The notes: generated by a model from the letters alone, not told the origin. Shown: positions 1 to 6,449, counted from the stretch's first letter. The stretch is 8,213 nucleotides of DNA from Anaerolineaceae bacterium UBA4081 (GCA_002383615.1 DFYN01000183.1:8149-16361), one strand, 5' to 3'. Made by a program: numbers and translations.

Positions 1-936
1 CACGACTATGACCGAAGTGCTTGCTTCAACGCTCTTCAATACCTCAATCATAACCATCAACTGCGGCTGCGAGTTCTTAAGGGAATCGCGATGGATGACG
101 CCCCCCATGCCCTCAGGCTGGGTCTCCGCTCAGGTTTTGGCAATATGTGGCTGCGGATTGGCAACGTGAAACTGTTTGCAGATGGCGCTCTTGGACCTCA
201 AACCGCAGCAATGCTTCAGCCGTATGAAGGCAGCGACTCCCTGGGAACTACCATCTTGGACAAAGAAGAGATCGTAGAGATAGGTCAGCAAGTTGCCAAA
301 CAGGGATTTGGTTTAGCCATCCATGCCATTGGCGACCGCGCCAACCATGAGGTATTGGATGCCTATGCAGAATTGAGGCGAATGGAGGTTGCAGCAGGTC
401 TACCGCATTTACGCCATCGAATCGAGCATGTCCAGTTGTTGCACCCACAGGATATCCCGCGATTAGCTGAATTGGATGTGATTGCTTCCATGCAACCTTA
501 CCACGTGATTTCGGACATGTTCACGGCAGACCGTCATTGGGGTCAAAGGGCTCAATATTCATATGCCTGGCAATCAGTACTCAGTTCAGGCGCCAAACTT
601 GCTTTTGGTTCGGATGCACCTGTTGAATCACCCAATCCATTCTGGGGTTTACATGCTGCCGTAACCCGCCGCCGTGCAGATGGGCTGCCAGGCGCAGAAG
701 GTTGGCAGCCCCAGGAACGAGTCAGCCTGATGGCAGCCTTGCAGGGTTATACCACTGGCGCTGCGTATGCTTCAGGTTGGGAGAACCAACTCGGTCAGAT
801 CCAACCAGGTTTTCTGGCTGATTTAATTGTGCTTGAAAGGGACATCTTTGATTTGCCACCTTCAGAATTGCGAGACATCCAACCTCTGGCTGTTATGGTT
901 GGTGGTGATTGGGTAGTCCAGGGTATTGGAAACTAG
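1..936 (+). CDS. YtcJ-like amidohydrolase, 5'-truncated by the window edge
   Basis: The reading frame is open from base 1, so the true start lies upstream; the ATG at 91 sits inside the conserved domain and is not the start. The visible 311 residues are the C-terminal part of a metal-dependent amidohydrolase of the Amidohydro_3/YtcJ-like family, which normally runs to about 500-550 residues. Hallmarks by visible residue number: a vKLFADGALG segment with Lys57, HAIGD with metal-type His108, RIEHVQ with His143, and GSDAP with the catalytic/metal Asp205. The end of the protein folds back into the small beta-sandwich (GQIQPGFLADLIVLERD). Such enzymes hydrolyse C-N bonds in the cytoplasm, but the substrate cannot be read from the sequence. 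The stop lies 12 nt before the next gene, so it may be cotranscribed with the kinase cassette, though it has no obvious functional link to it. Family call is firm; specificity unknown. Confidence 0.93.
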   Translation, partial: HDYDRSACFNALQYLNHNHQLRLRVLKGIAMDDAPHALRLGLRSGFGNMWLRIGNVKLFADGALGPQTAAMLQPYEGSDSLGTTILDKEEIVEIGQQVAKQGFGLAIHAIGDRANHEVLDAYAELRRMEVAAGLPHLRHRIEHVQLLHPQDIPRLAELDVIASMQPYHVISDMFTADRHWGQRAQYSYAWQSVLSSGAKLAFGSDAPVESPNPFWGLHAAVTRRRADGLPGAEGWQPQERVSLMAALQGYTTGAAYASGWENQLGQIQPGFLADLIVLERDIFDLPPSELRDIQPLAVMVGGDWVVQGIGN

Positions 937-938
937 CT

Positions 939-942
939 GGAG
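939..942 (+). promoter_or_regulatory. Shine-Dalgarno site that fixes the start of the first kinase
   Basis: GGAG at 939-942 lies 6 nt before the ATG at 949 but only 3 nt before an in-frame TTG at 946. The spacing favours the ATG, so the protein should start MESPKH. Confidence 0.6.
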
Positions 943-948
943 TTCTTG

Positions 949-1977
949 ATGGAATCGCCTAAACACCTCAGTCCTGAGATTTTGGTAGCCCGGTTGGGTG
1001 ACTATCTGGTGGAAAAAGGGCTCTTAAGCACAACCCAACTGAACCAAGCGCTCGCCTATCAAGCGACACTCCGCCAGCAAGGGCAGCAACAGCTCTTAGG
1101 TCAAATCCTCGTTGAGCTCAAAATGATAAGCCGTGATGAATTGGATACAGCGGTTACCGAGCAAATCCTTGACCTCCGAACAGCCCTCTTGGGCGCAAAT
1201 CAACAATTAGAACGGCGCGTCAAGGAACGTACAGCAGAATTGGAAAGAGCGCTCGAAAAACTCGCTGAGCTCAATACTCTTAAAGCAAATTTCATAGCAA
1301 ACATTTCACACGAGCTTCGCACACCGCTCACCCACATCAAAGGCTACGAAGAGCTTATGCTCAGTGGCGACCTGGGACCATTAACCGATAAGCAAGCGGC
1401 TGCTTTACAAGTCATGATAAGGTCTACCAATCGATTGGAACATCTCATTGAAGACCTGCTGTTATTCACTATGGGTGAAAAGGGTGAATTTAACCTGGCA
1501 TTAGGTGCGGCTAACCTTGTCGATATTTGCCAGTCCGCTATTCACCGGGCAGAATCAGTTGCCGCTGAGCGAAATATTACTTTGAAGGTACAAGCCCCTT
1601 TGCATGTACCCCTTGTGTCGGCTGATATGGAAAAGATTACATGGGTTGTCAACCAGTTAATAGATAACGCCATTAAATTCACCACAGGACCAGGGACAAT
1701 TACTCTGAGCGTCATCCCCGAAGATCGCACAGTAGGTTTAGCGATAGAAGATACTGGCATTGGCATCCCCGAAGAGAGGATATCAGAAATCTTTGAACCC
1801 TTCCATCAACTGGATGGCTCTTCGACGCGGAAATATGGTGGCACCGGGCTTGGATTAAGCCTGGTTCAAAAGATCATCGTGGCGCACGGTGCAGAAATAT
1901 CCGTAACATCTCAGCCCGGAATTGGTACCCGAATGGTTTTTCATTTGAGGAAATACGATCTTGGAGATGGCGTCTAA
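949..1977 (+). CDS. Soluble histidine kinase with MshEN-like N-terminal domain
   Basis: A 342-residue sensor kinase with no membrane segment, so cytoplasmic. Residues 15-72 carry two 24-residue repeats of the form RLGxx..xxG..xxxxLxxxLxxQ, the signature of the MshEN/GspE N-terminal domain, which binds c-di-GMP in some type II secretion and pilus ATPases. Repeat 1 (15-38) fits fully; repeat 2 (49-72) has lost the Arg and the Gly. Residues 77-112 are a charged, Leu-rich coiled coil. HisKA follows with phosphoacceptor His121 in SHELRTP, then HATPase_c with the N box (Asn240), G1 box DTGIGIP (Asp268), F box FEPF and G2 box GGTGLGL (297-303). All catalytic motifs are intact, so it should autophosphorylate and pass phosphate to a response regulator, most simply the one encoded two genes downstream. 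ATG 949 was chosen over TTG 946 on Shine-Dalgarno spacing. Kinase call is certain; c-di-GMP sensing is an inference. Confidence 0.95.
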   Translation: MESPKHLSPEILVARLGDYLVEKGLLSTTQLNQALAYQATLRQQGQQQLLGQILVELKMISRDELDTAVTEQILDLRTALLGANQQLERRVKERTAELERALEKLAELNTLKANFIANISHELRTPLTHIKGYEELMLSGDLGPLTDKQAAALQVMIRSTNRLEHLIEDLLLFTMGEKGEFNLALGAANLVDICQSAIHRAESVAAERNITLKVQAPLHVPLVSADMEKITWVVNQLIDNAIKFTTGPGTITLSVIPEDRTVGLAIEDTGIGIPEERISEIFEPFHQLDGSSTRKYGGTGLGLSLVQKIIVAHGAEISVTSQPGIGTRMVFHLRKYDLGDGV

Positions 1978-1990
1978 GCCCCATCTCCTC

Positions 1991-1996
1991 TATAAT
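1991..1996 (+). promoter_or_regulatory. Possible -10 element upstream of the second kinase
   Basis: A perfect TATAAT stands in an unusually AT-rich patch (about 1990-2007) between the two kinase genes, 9 nt before the ATG at 2006. A second TATAAT at 2002-2007 overlaps that ATG. No good -35 box is present at 16-18 nt (the 17-nt position reads TGGCGT). If it is used, the transcript would be leaderless or nearly so. It may be chance in AT-rich spacer DNA. Confidence 0.25.
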
Positions 1997-2005
1997 ATAT
2001 TTATA

Positions 2006-3208
2006 ATGAATCCTCCTTACAACCCTCCGCCAGTTAAACCGGATGACCTGTTCGCCATAAGTCAGGTTGTTTCAACGTCTACCAATTGGAAACAATCCCT
2101 GGATGAAATTGGCAGGTTGGTGCGTCCGTTGTTCATTTTTGATAACCTGGCACTTTTCTATATCGTTCCCCATACCCAAACGTTGGATGTCTTTTTTGCG
2201 CGTGCTATGGGGCGCGGAAAAAAAGCGGAGGCTGATGCAGCCTGGGGTGAGGCTGTCGCCAATAAAGTCGTCTCCACCCGCGAAGTAGTCATACAAGTCC
2301 CTGAGGAAGATGGTACCCAGGACCGATTGGAACGCCCCTATTTTCTTGGCATCCCGCTCATGGCGGGCAATCAATTGCTCGGAGCGTTGGTTTTTATCCG
2401 GTTTGGAGGTCCCGAGTACAGTGAAGACTCGCTGGGCTTTGCCCGCTTTGTCGCTGAACAGGCGGCAATTTTACTTGAGCGGGAGAGGTTGCATCATTAT
2501 TTTGACCAAATGGAAGCCCAAAGTCAGACCATCCAACTACAGGATGATTTTATTGCCACCATCTCGCACGAATTACGCAGTCCATTAGGATTTATCAAAG
2601 GCTATTCCACCACTTTACTCAGGTCAGATGCCCATTGGGATCCTGCCACACAACGTGAGTTCCTGAAAATTATTGACCTAGAAACTGATCACCTCTTAAA
2701 GTTAATTGAGAACATGTTAGATTCAGCTCGCCTCCAATCAGGTCAATTACGGATGGATTTTCAGGCTATTCGCATAGAAGCATTAGTCAATGATGCGGTC
2801 GCACGAACAAAAATGCACTATCCCGACATAGATATCAAAGTTAAAGTAAATCCCCACATTACCCCTATTGTCGGGGATCCTGCCCGGCTGGCGCAGGTTG
2901 TGGAAAACCTACTTTCTAATGCTGCCAAATATGCTGTCGGTGCACCCGTGGAACTAAATCTGGATTTGATGACAGGCGGTATTGAGCTGAGCATTCGGGA
3001 TTACGGTCCGGGCATCCCTGAAGAATACCAAAAGTTCTTGTTCCAACGTTTCTTCAGATGCCCTACACTTGCTCCAAATATCCATGGAACTGGGCTGGGA
3101 TTATTTATATGTAAACAAATCATCCTGGCACATCATGGTCAAATCAACGTGGAGTCAAAAGTAGGAGAGGGAACTGTTTTTCGCATTTTCCTCCCTCACC
3201 AACCGTAA
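2006..3208 (+). CDS. GAF-domain sensor histidine kinase
   Basis: A 400-residue soluble sensor kinase. A GAF domain fills about residues 16-158 and ends with the typical LGIPLMAGNQLLGALVF strand and an AEQAAILLER helix; it contains no Cys, so no covalent chromophore is suggested. A coiled linker leads into HisKA with phosphoacceptor His188 in SHELRSP, then HATPase_c with the N box (Asn305), G1 box DYGPGIP (Asp332) and G2 box GTGLGL (361-366). The start is uncertain. ATG 2006 removes an unlikely N-terminal stretch and sits in the spacer after the previous stop, but has no Shine-Dalgarno site. TTG 1961 (GAGGAA at 1947-1952, 8 nt away) and ATG 1967 are alternatives that would overlap the first kinase. 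The stop codon overlaps the ribosome site of the response regulator, so the two are probably made together. The GAF ligand cannot be told. Confidence 0.93.
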   Translation: MNPPYNPPPVKPDDLFAISQVVSTSTNWKQSLDEIGRLVRPLFIFDNLALFYIVPHTQTLDVFFARAMGRGKKAEADAAWGEAVANKVVSTREVVIQVPEEDGTQDRLERPYFLGIPLMAGNQLLGALVFIRFGGPEYSEDSLGFARFVAEQAAILLERERLHHYFDQMEAQSQTIQLQDDFIATISHELRSPLGFIKGYSTTLLRSDAHWDPATQREFLKIIDLETDHLLKLIENMLDSARLQSGQLRMDFQAIRIEALVNDAVARTKMHYPDIDIKVKVNPHITPIVGDPARLAQVVENLLSNAAKYAVGAPVELNLDLMTGGIELSIRDYGPGIPEEYQKFLFQRFFRCPTLAPNIHGTGLGLFICKQIILAHHGQINVESKVGEGTVFRIFLPHQP

Positions 3209-3213
3209 GGAGG
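3207..3213 (+). promoter_or_regulatory. Strong Shine-Dalgarno overlapping the kinase stop codon
   Basis: AAGGAGG shares its first two bases with the TAA stop of the GAF kinase and lies 7 nt before the response regulator ATG. Ribosomes ending the kinase would stand on the initiation site of the regulator, which fits coupled synthesis of kinase and regulator. Confidence 0.7.
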
Positions 3214-3220
3214 CAGACCT

Positions 3221-3925
3221 ATGAGCCCATTAATCCTGGTCGTTGATGATGAACCACTCTACATTCAGCTCATAAAAGTTAACCTTGAAACAGAAGGATA
3301 TCAAGTCATAACAGGTCGGGATGGCGAAGAAGCAGTAGAAATCACAGCCTCCAAGAAACCTGACCTGGTGATTATGGACGTCATGATGCCACGTTTGGAT
3401 GGCATCTCAGCCTGCGAACGGATTAGGCAGTTTTCAAACTTGCCCATAATCATCCTGACAGCCAAAGGTGAAGAACACGATCGGGTTCGCGGCTTGGATG
3501 TCGGCGCAGATGATTATGTGGTAAAGCCCTTTTCAGCAACTGAGCTTGTCGCCAGAGTTCGGGCAGTCCTTCGTCGGGCACGGGTTACGGACGAAGACAC
3601 CCAGATACGCTTCTTTGTGCATGGTAATTTACGGATTGATTTTGCGCGTGCAGAGGTTTGGAAAGATGATAAACCCATTTATTTATCTGCAACAGAGTAT
3701 CGACTCCTCATCCAATTTGCCCACGCAATAGGTCAGGTGCTAACTGCGGAAGACCTGTTGAGCGCAGTATGGGGGCAGCAATATAAGGATGATAAAGAAA
3801 TCCTCTGGGTATCGATTGCCCGCCTGCGCCAAAAGCTGGAGGATAATCCTCATTCGCCACAACATATCGTAACTCGTTCGGGGTTGGGTTACTTAATGCC
3901 GCCTGTCGGGCGGATTGCTTCTTGA
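3221..3925 (+). CDS. OmpR/PhoB-family response regulator
   Basis: A 234-residue response regulator of the usual length and layout for its family. The receiver domain (about 3-118) has the acidic pair Asp9/Asp10, phosphoacceptor Asp53 in MDVMMP, switch Thr80 and invariant Lys102 in KPF. The C-terminal winged-helix DNA-binding domain (about 130-228) contains the LSATEYRLL entry and the recognition-helix region VSIARLRQKL, ending in the wing motif TRSGLGYLM. It should be phosphorylated by one or both kinases encoded directly upstream and then bind DNA, probably as a dimer at direct repeats. No repeat-type operator was recognised in this window, so its targets, including possible autoregulation, cannot be named. 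Start choice is secure: ATG with a strong Shine-Dalgarno. No residue needed for phosphorylation is missing. Confidence 0.97.
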   Translation: MSPLILVVDDEPLYIQLIKVNLETEGYQVITGRDGEEAVEITASKKPDLVIMDVMMPRLDGISACERIRQFSNLPIIILTAKGEEHDRVRGLDVGADDYVVKPFSATELVARVRAVLRRARVTDEDTQIRFFVHGNLRIDFARAEVWKDDKPIYLSATEYRLLIQFAHAIGQVLTAEDLLSAVWGQQYKDDKEILWVSIARLRQKLEDNPHSPQHIVTRSGLGYLMPPVGRIAS

Positions 3926-3933
3926 TTTGAATT

Positions 3934-3938
3934 GGAGG
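3934..3938 (+). promoter_or_regulatory. Shine-Dalgarno supporting a TTG start
   Basis: GGAGG, followed by TGA, lies 6 nt before the TTG at 3945. No ATG in this frame is placed as well, and the HTH domain begins soon after, so the rare start codon is well supported. Confidence 0.65.
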
Positions 3939-3944
3939 TGAGCT

Positions 3945-4619
3945 TTGAAATACAATCCACAAACCATAGCCTTGCGAACTCGCAAATTGGGGTTGCTGAT
4001 CCTGAACGCCAGGCAAGTAGCCAGGCGTAGTGAAGAAGAGTGCGCACAGGTTATTGGCTTATCTACGCAGGAGTACCACGGGATTGAAACAGGTCAACAG
4101 GCACCTACCTTGCCACAGCTTGAGTTATTGGCGTATTTCCTGAATGTGCCTCTAGGGCAGTTTTGGTCAAACCAGACACTTTCGAACGAACAACCGGAGT
4201 TGTCAGAAACAAAACGCATTCAGATCCTCCGACAGAAGATGATAGGCACGACCTTGCGTATGGTGCGCAGCGCACAAAACATCAGCATTCAGGACTTATC
4301 ATTAAAATCCGGCTTGTCAATCATCACATTAGAAAAGTACGAAGCTGGAAATGAACCAATCCCTTTACCTGAATTAGAAATTTTGGCAGCGATATTGGAT
4401 ACCTCCGTTGAAAAGTTCACCGATCAACACGGATTGGTCGGATCATGGCGCCAGAAACAAGAACTGATACGCACATTCCTGGAGTTACCATCAGACCTTC
4501 AGGAGTTTATCTGCAACCCTGTCAACCTTCCTTACCTTACATTGGCAGTTAAGTTAAGTGGACTCTCAGTGGAGAGATTACGCACGGTCGCTGAGGGATT
4601 GTTGGAGATTACATACTAA
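3945..4619 (+). CDS. Regulator with two tandem Cro/C1-type HTH domains
   Basis: A 224-residue cytoplasmic protein starting at TTG with a strong Shine-Dalgarno. It contains two XRE-like helix-turn-helix domains, residues 16-74 and 101-159, which align to each other over 59 positions without a gap (offset 85 residues, 16 identities by hand count). Shared points include R23/R108, GLS at 38-40/123-125, ExG at 48-50/133-135, LP at 56-57/141-142, LxxLA cores and F73/F158. The second HTH keeps a typical turn (LKSGLS); the first (AQVIGLS) also does. A helical tail of about 65 residues, with no domain I recognise, follows. It starts 19 nt after the response regulator, and its TAA stop overlaps the ATG of the TPR gene by one base, implying coupled translation and perhaps a physical partnership. 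Probably a DNA-binding regulator; the target is unknown and DNA binding by both halves is not proven. Confidence 0.88.
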   Translation: MKYNPQTIALRTRKLGLLILNARQVARRSEEECAQVIGLSTQEYHGIETGQQAPTLPQLELLAYFLNVPLGQFWSNQTLSNEQPELSETKRIQILRQKMIGTTLRMVRSAQNISIQDLSLKSGLSIITLEKYEAGNEPIPLPELEILAAILDTSVEKFTDQHGLVGSWRQKQELIRTFLELPSDLQEFICNPVNLPYLTLAVKLSGLSVERLRTVAEGLLEITY

Positions 4620-5167
4620 TGGCAACAGAATCCAGCGCCGAAAGCCTGGCATCCCTGGGAGCTCAAGCATTTGCAGCGGGTGATTATGCACAAGCTTTGA
4701 CTCGGTTTAAGGCAGCTGCCGAGGCATTCACTGCCACAGGAGATGTGCTGATGGCAGCTCGTATGGCAAACAATATGAGCGTCGCTCTACTCAAGCAAGG
4801 AAAACCCGATGAAGCACTTGCAGCATCCCTTGGAACAGAGGACATTTTCGCCAATGCTGGTGATATTGCGCTGCAAGCGATGGCGCTGGGCAACCAGGCG
4901 TCAGCGCTCAGTGAGTTAAAACGCTTTGAAGAAGCTCTTGCCGCCTTTCGACAGGCAGCAGCCTTATTCAAGGAAGCCAGACAACCGGATTATGAAGCAA
5001 CAATCCTGCAAAATATGTCGACCCTGCAGTTAAGAATGAAACAACCCCTGATTGCAATGGGTACCATGGCGCAAGCCCTGGATATCAAACCCCATTTGTC
5101 AATTGGTGAGAAACTCCTCCGAGGCTTGTTATCTTTAGTTGTCCGCTTGATGGGCGGTAAGGTCTGA
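4619..5167 (+). CDS. Small TPR-repeat protein
   Basis: A 182-residue protein made almost wholly of tetratricopeptide-like helical hairpins. Four units recur with an exact 40-residue period, visible as the A-L/M pairs at 26-27, 66-67, 106-107 and 146-147 and the turns GD21-22, GK61-62, KR101-102 and KQ141-142. The first three units have the classic small-residue pattern (for example GDYAQALTRF and KRFEEALAAF); the fourth is weaker. Forty-residue units resemble the MalT/LGN kind rather than the canonical 34-residue kind. The last 20 residues (EKLLRGLLSLVVRLMGGKV) form a basic amphipathic helix that could touch a membrane or another protein. No signal peptide is seen. It should be a protein-protein adaptor; the 1-nt overlap with the HTH gene suggests that protein as the first candidate partner. 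No enzymatic motif is visible. Confidence 0.88.
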   Translation: MATESSAESLASLGAQAFAAGDYAQALTRFKAAAEAFTATGDVLMAARMANNMSVALLKQGKPDEALAASLGTEDIFANAGDIALQAMALGNQASALSELKRFEEALAAFRQAAALFKEARQPDYEATILQNMSTLQLRMKQPLIAMGTMAQALDIKPHLSIGEKLLRGLLSLVVRLMGGKV

Positions 5168-5174
5168 ATTTTCC

Positions 5175-6032
5175 ATGAGTTCGGCAGCCACTATCCGACC
5201 CGCATCCCATTCCGATGCGGGTGCTATATCAGACATTTTGGAACAATCATTCTATGTCCACCAACACCTTGATTGGCGAAGTCCGATGGATTGGCTTGGC
5301 AATCCCATGTTTTTCATTCAAGAAAGTGACCATCGAATTGAAGCCGTATTGGCATGCCCACCAGAACCACCCGGGTATGCCTGGATTCGGGTATTTGCCT
5401 GCCAGCCTGATTTAGATCTTCACCAAGTCTGGTCCAACATGCTTACATATACTGTTAGCCAGTTGCCACATGACAGCCACTTGTGCTTGCTGGCAATTGA
5501 TTCCTGGTTGGATGCGCTTGCAATACCAAGTCTCTTGACCTATCGCCAAGATGTTGTTGTCTTGGAGTGGAACAGGCAAATGCCTGACCAGCTTGAGTTG
5601 TCGCCAGATTATCTCATCCGCCCAATGACGGCTGATGATATACCGGATGTGGCAAAGGTAGATCAGAAAGCGTTTGAACCTCAATGGGTACACAGTGAAG
5701 AAACCCTCATGTTGGCATTCATGCAGTGCAGGTTTGCCGATGTGGTTACCTGCCAGAATGAAATCATTGCCTATCAGTTAACGACTGCGGGATATACCAG
5801 TGCGCATTTAGCTCGGTTGGCTGTTCTACCGGATTTCCAGCATCAACATATTGGATACTTGCTCGTTCGGTCAATGTTCCATTCAGCAACATCTTCAGGG
5901 TATGGCAGGATTACAGTAAATACGCAATCCACCAATCAATCCTCCCTCGCCCTTTACCATCACCTGGGATTCCAGGAAAATGGCGAACGTTACCCGGTAT
6001 ATATGTACGATAAGGAAGGATTGAGCCAATGA
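5175..6032 (+). CDS. GNAT acetyltransferase with two GNAT-like halves
   Basis: A 285-residue protein, about twice the size of a single GNAT domain. The C-terminal half (about 146-280) is a recognisable GNAT fold: IRPMTADDIPDV opening, the beta4 strand ARLAVLPDFQ, an acetyl-CoA loop at 222-227 (QHQHIG), and the closing motif NQSSLALYHHLGF. The loop departs from the usual Q/RxxGxG/A because His225 stands where the first Gly normally is; the last Gly is kept. The N-terminal half (about 6-140) opens with the same kind of TIRPASHSDAGAI stretch but has no recognisable acetyl-CoA loop, so it looks like a degenerate copy. Such proteins acetylate small molecules or protein N-termini in the cytoplasm; the substrate is unknown. 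It starts 7 nt after the TPR gene without a clear Shine-Dalgarno and overlaps the next gene by 4 nt (ATGA). Confidence 0.88.
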   Translation: MSSAATIRPASHSDAGAISDILEQSFYVHQHLDWRSPMDWLGNPMFFIQESDHRIEAVLACPPEPPGYAWIRVFACQPDLDLHQVWSNMLTYTVSQLPHDSHLCLLAIDSWLDALAIPSLLTYRQDVVVLEWNRQMPDQLELSPDYLIRPMTADDIPDVAKVDQKAFEPQWVHSEETLMLAFMQCRFADVVTCQNEIIAYQLTTAGYTSAHLARLAVLPDFQHQHIGYLLVRSMFHSATSSGYGRITVNTQSTNQSSLALYHHLGFQENGERYPVYMYDKEGLSQ

Positions 6033-6391
6033 CAGATAGACTCTCCGAGTTTCAAGCATACCGTAAACAAATGAATCAACGAATAAGTAAAGTCGATCAT
6101 CTTGGCATTAAGCGGTTTTTCAATTTGGACACAGCCGCTTACAATGATGGCGCATTAAGCTCCAAGACTAAAGAACTGCTTGGTCTGGTTGCCTCAATGG
6201 TATTGAGATGCAATGACTGCATTGATTATCACATCATTCAATGCGTTGACGCGGGTTATTCAGATGAGGAATTATATGACGCTTTCAATGTTGCCCTGGT
6301 TGTGGGCGGCAGCATTGTTATCCCTCATCTGCGACACGCCGTTGAAACCCTGGATTTGTATCATGCCCAACAGACCGGCAGCGGTAATTGA
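6029..6391 (+). CDS. Carboxymuconolactone decarboxylase / AhpD-like family protein
   Basis: A 120-residue protein of typical length for this all-helical family. It carries the CxxC redox motif of AhpD-like members, Cys61-Asn-Asp-Cys64, followed by His68 four residues later, inside the conserved SMVLRCNDCIDYH helix and preceded by the KTKELLGL helix with Glu49. The C-terminal helix around AFNVALVVGGSIVIPHLRHA matches the family. Members with CxxC are thought to act as thiol peroxidases or disulfide reductases, usually as multimers; those without it act on carboxymuconolactone. The motif therefore argues for a redox role, not aromatic degradation. It is translationally coupled to the GNAT gene by an ATGA overlap, with AAGGAAGGA at 6012-6020 as ribosome site, and the next gene downstream is another thiol-redox protein. 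The physiological partner is not shown by the sequence. Confidence 0.92.
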   Translation: MTDRLSEFQAYRKQMNQRISKVDHLGIKRFFNLDTAAYNDGALSSKTKELLGLVASMVLRCNDCIDYHIIQCVDAGYSDEELYDAFNVALVVGGSIVIPHLRHAVETLDLYHAQQTGSGN

Positions 6392-6393
6392 GG

Positions 6394-6422
6394 TTGAAAT
6401 TAACGTCAGAATATGAGACAAT
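6394..6422 (+). promoter_or_regulatory. Possible sigma70-type promoter for the DsbA-like gene
   Basis: TTGAAA (6394-6399, five of six consensus bases) is followed after exactly 17 nt by GACAAT (6417-6422, four of six). It lies in the largest + strand gap of the window, 28 nt before the ATG at 6450. The match is modest and could be chance. Confidence 0.3.
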
Positions 6423-6439
6423 TCCGTAACTTAATGGTT

Positions 6440-6444
6440 GGAGG
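6440..6444 (+). promoter_or_regulatory. Shine-Dalgarno that fixes the DsbA-like start
   Basis: GGAGG lies 5 nt before the ATG at 6450. An in-frame TTG at 6438 overlaps this ribosome site and so is unlikely to be the start. Confidence 0.65.
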
Positions 6445-6449
6445 AAATA

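Noticed and set aside
91..93. ATG at 91 as the start of the amidohydrolase
   Set aside because: The frame is open back to base 1 and codes for residues typical of the family (HDYDR..., LRLRVLKGI), so the gene runs off the window edge.
2215..2226. Seven-A run in the GAF kinase as a programmed slippage site
   Set aside because: The frame is conserved on both sides and no alternative frame continues a recognisable domain. A similar A run at 6454-6460 is just Glu-Lys-Lys codons.
2067..2588. Overlapping open frames on both strands inside the GAF kinase, and similar ones in other genes
   Set aside because: They are rich in Arg, Ser and Trp, have no recognisable domain or ribosome site, and lie in other frames of well-supported genes.
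949..3208. The two kinases as pieces of one frameshifted gene
   Set aside because: Each has a complete input domain, HisKA and HATPase_c; they are two whole genes.
3945..5167. HTH-TPR pair as a toxin-antitoxin or phage repressor module
   Set aside because: Neither protein has a toxin motif, both are larger than typical antitoxins, there are no phage genes nearby, and the pair sits inside a co-directional chromosomal run.
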